From Blastomyces gilchristii SLH14081 (Eukaryota > Ascomycota > Eurotiomycetes > Onygenales > Ajellomycetaceae), in assembly GCF_000003855.2 (NCBI RefSeq), contig NW_003101680.1:3849753-3913752 (forward strand): a stretch of DNA of 64,000 nt, read 5' to 3'. Position numbers and translations under genes: made by a program. The notes below the pieces were generated by a model. That model was not told the origin of the DNA. It searched no databases and saw only the letters and a list, made by a program, of their open reading frames with translations. The first letter of the stretch is position 1, and each line of letters starts with the position of its first letter. Of the stretch, positions 1 through 8,439 are shown one piece after another.

Positions 1-2
1 TC

Positions 3-818
3 CCCCTGTTACCCAAAAACCCCGAAGATGGAACTGCCGCTTTGAGGGTAAGACCAGGGACCAGGGTCCCTGGCCGGACGTATGTTCAACCTCAATGGGT
101 GTGGGATTGCATCAACGAAGGAAGGCTTCTGCGACCTGACCTTTATGCACCTGGCGCTACATTGCCACCACATCTGAGTCCCTGGGTCAAACCTTCCAAG
201 GGTGGCTACGACCCGAGAGCCAGCCTCGCTGATCAAGAGGAAGAAGGAGAGGCTGAAAGAGCTGCTGAAGCCGAAGAGTACGATGACGATGAGCTCGAGG
301 AGAGTGAGGATGAAGCTCCTAAATCAAAACAGAGCAAAAAATTGCTTGCTACGCTGGCACGTGACTCGGACGATGAAGAAGCGTCGATTAATGGCGGAAT
401 GGACATTGCTATGGCAGAAGACACGGACGAAAGCAGCGATGATGGCGATGATGCAGATGAATTCGAAGGGTTCGACCAGGACGAAGACATGAGTTCCGAG
501 TCAGAAGACGAAGAAGAGAAAGCTCGCTCGCAACACCAGAAGGAACTTGAAGCCGAGGCTGCTGGCCTTCCATTCTCGGCCGCTAGCCAAGCTGATAATG
601 GAGCTGCTAAGAGCGAAAAGCAACAAGGACCTTTAGCTAAGAAACGAGCGGCCCAGAAGAAGAAGGAAGAGGAGGAGCTTGAACGTCAAAAGATGATGAT
701 GAGTCGCAAGAAGCGCAAGCTGCTCGATAAGATGATTTACTCGAATAAGAAGCAGGATGCGGAAGCGGAGAAGTTGAGACAGAAGCGAAGAAAGATTGAG
801 CAGAGTCTTAAGAAGTAA
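3..818 (+). CDS. NOP7: Pescadillo homolog NOP7, C-terminal part (partial, 5' end outside window)
   Basis: The frame is open from the window edge, so only about the last 271 residues are visible. They begin in the BRCT domain (the stretch [21 protein letters not shown] around 60-170 is typical of pescadillo, followed by a conserved [10 protein letters not shown] segment). After it come a long acidic low-complexity region rich in Asp/Glu/Ser and a basic C-terminal coiled coil ending in a Lys/Arg-rich tail with a predicted nuclear/nucleolar localisation character. In the known family, NOP7/Pes1 works in the nucleolus with Erb1 and Ytm1 (PeBoW complex) in 27S pre-rRNA processing and 60S subunit assembly. 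The stop is TAA at 816-818. No intron is needed in the visible part. The family identity is clear; the start lies upstream of the window. Confidence 0.93.
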   Translation, partial: PLLPKNPEDGTAALRVRPGTRVPGRTYVQPQWVWDCINEGRLLRPDLYAPGATLPPHLSPWVKPSKGGYDPRASLADQEEEGEAERAAEAEEYDDDELEESEDEAPKSKQSKKLLATLARDSDDEEASINGGMDIAMAEDTDESSDDGDDADEFEGFDQDEDMSSESEDEEEKARSQHQKELEAEAAGLPFSAASQADNGAAKSEKQQGPLAKKRAAQKKKEEEELERQKMMMSRKKRKLLDKMIYSNKKQDAEAEKLRQKRRKIEQSLKK

Positions 819-1394
819 ACGAAAAAATGTTTTTTGGGTTGCGTTTGGATTTAATATGTAGTTTTTGTGGCTCTTCGTTTTTTTATGATATCTGAGAACT
901 GGCAAATGTTGAGGCTGCCACAACAGGCAATTTGCGTGGACATCGATGGGAACACTTTGTTTGGAGTCCGAGCTAAGCTATTTGCAGTCTACCTAAAATA
1001 TCATAAGCTAATAAAACGTGTTTTGAATAACTCATAGTTTCGGGACATTCGACTCTGCCAAGCCGGCTTGCCGAAAAAATATATAATCACGTGACTCGTT
1101 TCTCGCACGTTGAAACGCAGCGACATCAGGAAAAGACACTCTAAAACTTGTATAACTAGTCTTCAGATAGGGCTCTTAGTCCTTCTCCGCTACTTTTTCC
1201 CCTTTATATGTCTCGAAAAAAAACGTCTTATCATTTTTTTTGGTCCAAATACTCGACTCCTTTTGCAACCAGGCCGCGAGACATTACCGATCACGCTGTC
1301 TCAACGTCAAATATGGACTGTCACTACTTGCCCTCACCCTCCTCATCCATATCTAACCAGGAAATTTTGATTTCCTCTTTTAGCTAAGGCGAAA
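819..1394. other. Intergenic region between NOP7 and the RRN9-domain gene
   Basis: AT-rich 3' flank of NOP7 followed by the presumed promoter of the next gene, with a pyrimidine-rich stretch (about 1,190-1,390) immediately before the ATG at 1,395. Apart from the palindrome at 1,087-1,095 I see no gene, repeat or RNA. Confidence 0.5.
1087..1095. promoter_or_regulatory. CACGTG E-box (TCACGTGAC) upstream of the RRN9-domain gene
   Basis: A TCACGTGAC palindrome lies about 300 bp before the start codon of the RRN9-domain gene. Sites of this form are bound by Cbf1-type bHLH factors in fungi, and in some yeasts they mark ribosome-related genes. Use at this locus is inferred from sequence and position only. 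Confidence 0.3.
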
Positions 1395-3104
1395 ATGTCA
1401 ATGCTGAGTTCTCAATGGGTGGATTCACAATCCTCACCCGTAAGCCCATCATCATATCATCAAGTTCGGGAGGATCCGTCAAATATGCCAGTAGAGGCAG
1501 ATTCTCTGGAATACGAAGTGGACATGATTGCTGAGCAACAATTTCCGCAAGTAGAAACTTCTGATGATGGAACTTACGTCACCAAAGATAGCGATATCTC
1601 ACAACCGGACAGTAATTCAAATGCACAGGAGGAAGATCAACCAACTATGGAAGGGGATGACTACGATTCATCAGGAGATTCCCCTATACCGGAAAGACCA
1701 AACAGATACCTTGGCCCTCCATCAACATGGCGTGCGAAGACGCGACAGGAAAGGAACGAAATAAGTTCTTTGGAAGCGCTCCGTGCCAGAGATCTATCTG
1801 TTCATCTATTCAACGCGTTCGCACTCAAAAGGAGAGCGATAGCAATCAAGGCTCAAAAGCCAGAGCAAGATCAAAAGCAACGGTCTAACGACGAAGAAGA
1901 CGGGTGGCTATCGTCGAAATTCATGCCGACGAAGCAGTGGACTGCATGGCCTCTACATGCAGACGAGGTGCCAAGAGGAGATTCACATGTACTGAAAGAC
2001 GACTCTGACATCTGGAATGTGGCCGGTCCATCCGACGGACGTCCTAGTGCAGAGCTAGAAGAGTGCCTCATGGCCCAGATGTTGAAAACTGCTAAGGAAA
2101 GGTTCGAAGCGCGAGCGTGGGACAACAGAAGGCCTCGTGCTCGCCAGAGGTCCAAAGGAATGGCTTCTACAACTGATACGGGGGGTGCCATAAGCACGGG
2201 TATGGAAGAATCTGATGACGATGTTGGCATACATGCAGAACCTCAACTCCGGCCGGTCGTCCAGGCGGATGATGACAAGTCGAGATCGATACTCCGGCCA
2301 ACAGCACGGCACATTCTCAGCGACTTTGATAATATCCTTATGAGCTTACATCACGCCCGACAAGCCTATGTCTCAACTATAGATTTATCTCAGAGCGAAC
2401 ATGAAACGGAAGCTCAGGAGGAGTTAACTTTGAGACCCGTGTCAAGATCGCGCGCTGTATCGCTCAGCAGCATGTCGGGCTCCCGAAGAATAAAACGATC
2501 ACGCCATTTGTCTTTGAGCAGGGACCCTCCCGCTACATCGGACCATGAAGGAAACATCGAACTATCCGATGCGTCTAATCGTAAATCACGTGTGTCGAAT
2601 CGCCAACGGACAAGGTCGGGTACTCCTCGGCGCTCCCGCAGCCGATCTCCTGGTTCTAGAGAATCCAAATTGGGCCTACGGGATTGGAGTGATATTGTTG
2701 GTATTGCTTCAATCTCCGGGTGGCCAGCATCGGTTGTTATGCGAACGGCGAAGCGCTGCTCCGAACTATTTAAGGAAGATATGGCATTCAGAAAGCTAAA
2801 CGAAGGCCAACTGGAACTAAACGAAGGGAATGAAAATGGCTTGCCTACGTGGGACTATGTTGAGGAGGAAGGATCGGGGGAGTCTAGATCAGATTTTGAA
2901 ATTCATAACATTACCAGCCGTTCCCGGAAAAGAGGACAGGGCTACGGTTGGGAGATTAACTGTCCCGTGAAAGGCTGTTCTCGCTCGACGAAAGGGTTTT
3001 CAAGGACTTGGAACTTAAACCAGCACATAAAAAATAAACATCCTAGTCTTGCCCTTAAAGGTCGTCCAAGCAAGTCCGCACCGCTAACTAAAGAATCTAA
3101 GTGA
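1395..3104 (+). CDS. RRN9-domain protein, putative RNA polymerase I initiation factor
   Basis: A single-exon 569-residue protein from ATG 1,395 to TGA 3,102-3,104. The N-terminal 100 residues are acidic and disordered. Residues about 105-150 (YLGPPSTWRA..., then EALRARDLSVHLFNAFALKR) match the RRN9 domain of the fungal Pol I upstream activation factor. The middle is Ser/Arg-rich (RS-like, about 350-430). A conserved DWSDIVGIASISGWP segment lies near residue 440. At the C-terminus (about 523-549) a Cys-x4-Cys ... His-x4-His pattern looks like a single C2H2 zinc finger. In yeast, Rrn9 is part of UAF, which recruits Pol I to rDNA. The long C-terminal half and zinc finger are features of the filamentous fungal forms. 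It is close to NOP7, so two ribosome-biogenesis genes are neighbours. No introns are apparent. Confidence 0.75.
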   Translation: MSMLSSQWVDSQSSPVSPSSYHQVREDPSNMPVEADSLEYEVDMIAEQQFPQVETSDDGTYVTKDSDISQPDSNSNAQEEDQPTMEGDDYDSSGDSPIPERPNRYLGPPSTWRAKTRQERNEISSLEALRARDLSVHLFNAFALKRRAIAIKAQKPEQDQKQRSNDEEDGWLSSKFMPTKQWTAWPLHADEVPRGDSHVLKDDSDIWNVAGPSDGRPSAELEECLMAQMLKTAKERFEARAWDNRRPRARQRSKGMASTTDTGGAISTGMEESDDDVGIHAEPQLRPVVQADDDKSRSILRPTARHILSDFDNILMSLHHARQAYVSTIDLSQSEHETEAQEELTLRPVSRSRAVSLSSMSGSRRIKRSRHLSLSRDPPATSDHEGNIELSDASNRKSRVSNRQRTRSGTPRRSRSRSPGSRESKLGLRDWSDIVGIASISGWPASVVMRTAKRCSELFKEDMAFRKLNEGQLELNEGNENGLPTWDYVEEEGSGESRSDFEIHNITSRSRKRGQGYGWEINCPVKGCSRSTKGFSRTWNLNQHIKNKHPSLALKGRPSKSAPLTKESK

Positions 3105-3396
3105 GAGACGGAATACTATTGTGCTATCTAGTCCATTCGTGTGACTATCGGAGTTTGAAAACCAAATCAGGCCAACGAAGACTGAGGGCCACATAATCAT
3201 AATCGCATTACCCAGACGTATTAAATACAACGAAGCAATGGTATCAGATCTGATACGCCCCCCTCCCCGCCTCCCCGGAAAAGATATCGATGTTTATTAA
3301 GCAGGAATACAAGGTCGTGGATAATTGTTGTTTGTCGTGAACGACGCGCACTGAGCTTTTGTAATTTTTATGTTTCCTTTGGTCGCATTTGAGTCC

Positions 3397-3820
3397 TCAC
3401 TGCCCCTGAGCCTCCCAAACCTCCTCCCCGAGCACTCTCAGCTCCTTATCTGGGATAAGGATATCGGCTTCTACTGATGTTGACGGGTGGCGAAGCATCA
3501 CCCTATCAAACGGCAATCTCAGCGGTGCGCCCGTGGTGATTACCGATCCATCCGCTTGTCTAACAATGCTGGCCTCTTGCATGAATTTGGTAACCCTTCT
3601 ATGCGGGTCTGTTCTGGTCGGGTGATCGACGGCCTCCCACCTTCAGATGGCAATCCCTCTTGTCGCCATTCTGAATTGGAATAGTCAGCGCAATCTTCAC
3701 ATCTCCATCTAAATTTTCCAGCCACCAACGCGCATCGGCATCAACCTGACTCTGGCCCTCTGAATCTGCAACCTCCACAACCATGCTTGGCGATTGAGTC
3801 GTTCTACCAGCTGGCAGGGT
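3397..3820 (-). pseudogene. Frameshifted relic of a fungal nuclease-like (Uma2/restriction-fold-like) family gene
   Basis: Two minus-strand frames join into one family-like protein. The upstream frame contains SMVVEVADSEG, DADARWWLENLDGDVKIALT (from about 3,784 down to 3,640). The downstream frame contains HPTRTDPHRRVTKFMQEAS and ITTGAPLRLPFDRVML, then IPDKELRVLGEEVWEAQG before the stop at 3,397. The switch happens around 3,630-3,640 and needs a one-base shift. I see no good splice pair there. The pattern resembles a common fungal family whose members carry an Uma2-like/restriction-endonuclease fold; that assignment is from memory and not verified. The upstream boundary is uncertain. I read it as a decayed copy of a multi-copy gene. 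Confidence 0.45.
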
Positions 3821-4189
3821 GCGTGGACTATTAGAGCAATCCGGTTGCTTGTCTCTCTGTGGGCCGCGGACTCTGGCGCTGCCTTGCAGGCCCAGTTCCC
3901 TCTCAAGGCCCATTGATTTGATGGAATTTTCTAACATCCTTTCAAATACCCGACTGGCTTTCATGCGGAAGTTATACCAATTTTTGGACGAGAATTTTGA
4001 GAGGCCCCATTCTGTGATATGATTGGTTAAAAAAATGCACACCACACGTGACCGCCCATAGAGGAAGCTGCAATGGCCTGTACTCAGTTCTTCTTTATTA
4101 TTAATCTCCACAAGATGTCTGTTTATTTGCTTGCTTGTTTATACTGTTTGTACTGTTTGTTTTGCTTTGTGATGCCTGGTTGTTTGGTG

Positions 4190-4420
4190 TATATTTTGTT
4201 GGGTCTCGGGTTGATCGGCCCTTCTACGAGCAGTGCGCTGGTGGTGACTGAGCTCTTTTGCCCCAGTAGCCTACATATTTGTGTGGCAGCATGTGAGGCC
4301 CTACCGGGCCTCGCTTAAGATAACTACCTAATTAGACTAAGATCTAGACCAGTTGCATAGCGCCTGTACGGGATGCAGATACCAACTTAAAGATGTAATC
4401 AATCAATCAATCAATCAACC
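4190..4420 (+). mobile_element. 5'-truncated LINE-like retrotransposon 3' end with (AATC)n tail
   Basis: The sequence ends in a microsatellite tail, TGTAATC followed by repeated AATC at 4,394-4,420, preceded by a non-coding segment (GCCTGTACGGGATGCAGAT at about 4,363). That arrangement is typical of Tad1/I-type non-LTR retrotransposon 3' ends in ascomycetes. The segment at 4,198-4,272 is repeated with a few differences at about 40,402-40,478. No reverse-transcriptase frame remains, so this would be a 5'-truncated insertion. The 5' boundary is a guess. Confidence 0.45.
4391..4420. repeat. (AATC)n microsatellite
   Basis: Tandem AATC units, about five copies, at the end of the LINE-like fragment. 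This probably is the insertion tail rather than an independent microsatellite. Confidence 0.7.
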
Positions 4421-4854
4421 AAGTGGATTCCTTGCAAGCTATAGCAATCAAGCGAGAACCCAGCGCATTTAGGCTCTGCACAGGTGGGAAGAAGTTGTAT
4501 TAAGTCCGCTGTAAATATCTTGGTGATCCAATAGCCCCCTCGGACGTACGGAAGGAATCACGTAGGGCCCCAACTCATCGATTTCAACTAGACGGCGTAG
4601 CATCCTCAGTAGAAGCAAGAAGCAAACAAAAGACTTGAAAGAAGTTACAACCATGAATTGCTAGAGGCCTATTCAACATTCCTCCATATATCTTTCTTAA
4701 AATCAACATCGGTGGCAAGTTGAATGCAATATCAATTGAGCTCCTAGGCCGGAATGAAATATGAAAAGCACACAAAATTTAAATTATATCAAGTACGGAG
4801 TATATTGTCCAATCATAGGATGATTCACCCAAACATCCAACCCTCTCAATATCA

Positions 4855-5208
4855 TTAATTCTCAAGGACATGCTCATTAACTAAGGCCTCAATGACTTCA
4901 GTCATCCATTCCTGGCAGCATGTGATAGGCTCTTGAGAATAGAGCCGCTGAGGACTCTTGAACTGCTTTTTTGGTGCAGGAATTGCCTCACAGATTCCCT
5001 TGATGTGAGAGAGGTTTGCTGCTGACACCTTTTCAACAAAGACCTTGCTTTGAAAACTCGCTGACTCCTCTGGCTTCTTGCCGGGTTTATCCTCAAAAGT
5101 CATTCCATTTTGAATATTGCCCGCCACTTGGAAAAGATGGCCAGATTGATCGTCATTTGTTAACCCGATAGACCTCGGAAGACATTTCGGCGGGAGACTT
5201 CCCTTTGT
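4855..5208 (-). pseudogene. DUF6914-like fungal protein, 3' portion only
   Basis: A minus-strand frame open from about 5,208 to the TAA at 4,855-4,857. It reads ...DDQSGHLFQVAGNIQNGMTF..., then IKGICEAIPAPKKQF, and near the end CCQEWMTEVIEALVNEHVL. This matches my memory of a small, common fungal family (DUF6914 type: a beta-rich N-terminus, then a conserved Pro-x-Pro and Cys-x-x-Trp helix). There is no ATG at the expected place. A TTACAG acceptor-like site lies on the minus strand at about 5,209, so an upstream exon is possible, but I cannot find one that encodes the missing N-terminal third. It may be a truncated copy. Function is unknown. Confidence 0.4.
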
Positions 5209-5491
5209 CCTGTAAGTAAGGAACCAAGAATTGTAGGAATGGGGGAATCACTGCTCTCTTTTTTGACCTATTTGTCGCGTTTTTGCACCTAGCGAAGTTA
5301 CTTCTGTAGTTTCGTCTATGGTATCGAAATCGGAAGCAGATTCAAACTTCTTGAGGGGACGTGTAGCAATATTTTGGACGGAAGCAGTGGATGATTTCCC
5401 ACGCTCAAAAGGTGGGTGAGTCGATGCTTTTATTGTGGACACACAGCCCAACTACACTATCCCATTCTCTTATCGTCACCATCCAATAACC

Positions 5492-6361
5492 ATGGACAGC
5501 TCGGTCAAATTGCCATACTATGCAACAGATGTCCCTCTCCCTCTCCCGACAGAAGCTGAAATTGAGAACGCACTGAATATATCTCCGGAGTATGAAGGGT
5601 GATGGGTTTTCCAGGTCAGATGCCATTACATTGTGAAGTTCGGGAAGGGCGTCAATCTTGTTGAAGGAGAGAACATGCTATTTGTTCGGGAAATGACAAA
5701 GGTCCCTGTGCCTCGAGTTTATGCTCTCTACTCAAACCCACAAATAGGCAAAAACTACATTGTCATGGAACATATTGCTCGTGAGACACTTGCAAAACTG
5801 TGGGCAAGTTTGACAGGTGCAGAAAAGGAATCTATTGTTGCAAAACTGCACAGTTATAATACTACAAGGAGCTACACCAGTTGCCATCACCAGGTTACTA
5901 TGAGCATAGACAAACAAACCCTTCTTGATGAGATATTTTGGACACAGCACACAGAAGCTATGATCAATAGTCCATTCATCACTGAAGCCGCGCTCAACAA
6001 AGCGATGGCGTGGAAATACACTCATGACAGCCGGCCTCATTACAAGGCAGATTTTTACTGTCAATGTCTGCCACACATTTTCTGTGGCCACAAGCTGATG
6101 TTTACTCATGGTGACTGTCAACACAAAAATATTATGATTCAGAGTGACCCCCAGCGGATGACTGCCAATAATCGCACTTTGGAGATTGTCATTCTTGATT
6201 GGGAGAAGTCTGGTTGGTATCCAAGTTACTGGGAGTACTGTCTAGCTGTTTGTGCATTATGTTGGGATGATGACTGGGGCCTCTGGATTGAGAAAATGCT
6301 AGATCTGTTTATATCTGAAGTTTCCTGGCTGCAAATTCTACGCCTAGAATTGTGGTCCTAG
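5492..6361 (+). pseudogene. APH-family (aminoglycoside phosphotransferase-like) kinase gene with one in-frame TGA
   Basis: ATG 5,492 opens a frame (MDSSVKLPYYATDVPLPLP...) that runs in register to the stop at 6,359-6,361, interrupted only by TGA at 5,600-5,602. The whole would be about 289 residues. Downstream of the break it shows the fold's hallmarks: EGENMLFVRE (alpha-C region), IVMEHIARETL (hinge), the catalytic loop HGDCQHKNIM (His-Gly-Asp...Asn) and ILDWEKSGWYPSYWEY (metal-binding Asp in place of DFG). Fungal members of this large family are not antibiotic-resistance enzymes; their substrates are unknown. The break could come from CGA to TGA, a CpG transition, but the ancestral codon is inferred. 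A 15-bp intron would be too short. A second possibility is initiation downstream at 5,633, which would lose the glycine-rich loop. Confidence 0.7.
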
Positions 6362-7377
6362 GACAGTTACGTTTTCAAATGGCTCTCAGAGGTTGACTGC
6401 TCGAGATCAGGATGGAGTACCTTGTCTATGGATTTGACTGTTTAAAGATATTTGATAGTTTTATCAATTAATTTCCTTCTCCAGGCTATGCGTCTGGCTA
6501 TATTTTGGGCACTCATGTGGCTCCATTGGATACTTCTTCTCAAGGGACAGGATTGAATTGCATACACAGCCCGGCGGACATCCAGAACAATCTATGGAAA
6601 TACAATGACCTTAAGACTACGGTTATAGGAGCTCAAGAGCAATTCCCAACTAAGAAGTGAGCCTCATGGTGGGACATATCAACGGGGTCGTCTGAAATAG
6701 GGCCGGGGTTATAAGTTAAGCACAGCTGCCCCATTACCCCCTCAGTAGCTTAGCCATACGAGGCCACGCTTCTTGCAAAGTAGAAGGGATTATTTCTGCC
6801 ACGTTTGAGTTTTTGACGACCCTGCACCAGTCCGCAACTCCCTCATTCCAGCGCCACTGGAAAGTTTCAGGCTATACTCAATAATTTTCAATTACTCTTC
6901 ATGGGAACTAGACATCCGAAAAATTGTGTTTCAAAGATCTTCAGAGAACAGTCTATCATCACAAACAAGACTGAATGAAAGTTTGTTTCTTTATTAAAAC
7001 ATGAAAAGTTTCAAACTAGGAAAGCTAGCCATACATCCTATGTGAAGACATTGGAAGGCACAATTTGCTGCCGGACTCATTATTTCCTGCATTCTGAAAG
7101 ATAGGGGATATTTCCTCTAGGGATGACATTTGGCATGACCAGGCCATTGATACTCTGAAGGATAGGGGATATACTTTCCCTAGGGATGACATATAGAATC
7201 CTTGCCTTATTTAATCATGGCCGGGCCATGTTATTTTCCCAAGAATGGAACAGGCCATGGCGCGATGCCGCAGATTTTTGAAATTTGCTTGTGACGTAGA
7301 ACACTTTTGTTCTATAGGCATTGATAATTCTCCGTCTCTCCTTGGTGCCTCTCATATTTTGTGCCGGTTCTCATTAG
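6362..7377. other. Gene-free stretch between the APH-like relic and the RTC4 fragment
   Basis: AT-rich non-coding sequence. The only structure I see is the duplicated 40-bp segment at 7,093-7,192 (listed separately). Confidence 0.5.
7093..7192 (+). repeat. Imperfect direct repeat of about 38 bp, two copies
   Basis: TCTGAAAGATAGGGGATAT then CTCTAGGGATGACAT at about 7,093-7,130 recurs as TCTGAAGGATAGGGGATAT then CCCTAGGGATGACAT at about 7,154-7,192, with a 2-3 base length difference between the two halves. Origin unknown. Confidence 0.7.
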
Positions 7378-7795
7378 TTCCCTGGGTACCGCTCCCGCTA
7401 TAAGAGTGTTGTGCACAAGAAAGTGCAGAAGCATGGCAGGAAGATCCTCTCCCGGAGTGTCCTGCATAGAACTGGCTACTATGGCCTCAGAGGCCATGGG
7501 ATCTTGTGAGTCCCCCCCCCCCCTCAAAAAAAAACCCGTGAACTCACCGAGGCACATCTTCACTGACCTTCCCTCTAGCTCAGAGCATGTCGTGTCTCAC
7601 TTTAAAGATGCCATCGACTCACTGGCCGGCATTGATAGCGTGGTTTCGAAGTATGGTACCGTTGTGTATGCCCAGGTCTTGGTTCCTGAACCGCTGGAGA
7701 TGTTGGTCCGGGAGGACATGGGAGTCGATGCCAAAGGGGCCCGCCGGATTCTGAAGGAGAGCAACAAGATGGGGAATTTGCTTAATCTTGAGTGA
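7378..7795 (+). pseudogene. RTC4-like domain protein, C-terminal fragment (two exons)
   Basis: Exon 7,378-7,505 follows a CATTAG acceptor-like site and encodes FPGYRSRYKS... and HRTGYYGLRGHGI. A GTGAGT donor at 7,506 and CTCTAG acceptor at 7,571-7,578 join it in frame to exon 7,579-7,795, which encodes SEHVVSHFKDAIDSL, then YAQVLVPEPLEMLVREDMGV and ends in TGA. GYYGxRG and the YxQVLVPE...L...DMGVD block are signatures of the RTC4-like domain (Rtc4: restriction of telomere capping in yeast). The N-terminal half of the domain (Cys/His-rich part) is not found upstream. The intron contains runs of 13 C and about 9 A. It reads as a truncated copy of a repeated fungal gene. Confidence 0.5.
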
Positions 7796-8199
7796 ATCAG
7801 GCGAAGTGCTTCCAGCTTCAATTTTGAGATGCACAACTTCGTACTAGGCATAGATTTATGTGTGGAACGGTGATGACCACTCTTTCCAACAAAAGTTAAC
7901 TGATTAAACCCGCTATTCCTGGTTAGAGTGGGAATCCACGGCCACTTTTCATGGTTGATTAGAGCCCTGGAGAAATTGTAAGAGCGGATCTTCAATGTAC
8001 AATTATAAAGAATGAAATCTATATGATTTAGCCATCAAAGAGTCTTTATCAAGTCACTAAAGATTTGCTAGCCTGTTAATATTATGAATAAGGGCCTGTT
8101 CAGTGCGTCCGTACTTTTTGAACGCAATAGTGGATCTCATTAAAAATAGTGTATTTACCAAATTCGTAGCAAGCCGGCGTTGTGCCACCACACTATTCC

Positions 8200-8295
8200 T
8201 GTGGAAGGTGTAAAGCTTGTGTGATTGAAAGGTTGCTAGCTTTGTGGGAAGTTATATGGTGGAAGGATTAGTAAGCCAGATCACGTGACCTGACA
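8200..8295 (-). repeat. LTR copy 1 (3' LTR of the minus-strand element)
   Basis: 96 bp, TGTGGAAGG...CCTGACA on the plus strand. It differs from the other copy at one visible position (G versus A at base 5). It contains a CACGTG palindrome near its right end. It is directly preceded by the target duplication ATTCC. Confidence 0.92.
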
Positions 8296-8439
8296 CCCCC
8301 ACTCACCAGAGTAACTATACACGATGCTATATACAAAGTTCGCCTTCAAATCAAGTACAGGTATAAAAAATGACTGGAAAATGTGAAGTAATGAAAAACC
8401 AGTCATGATATACATCATTTTTTATCCCCCTATCCCCCT

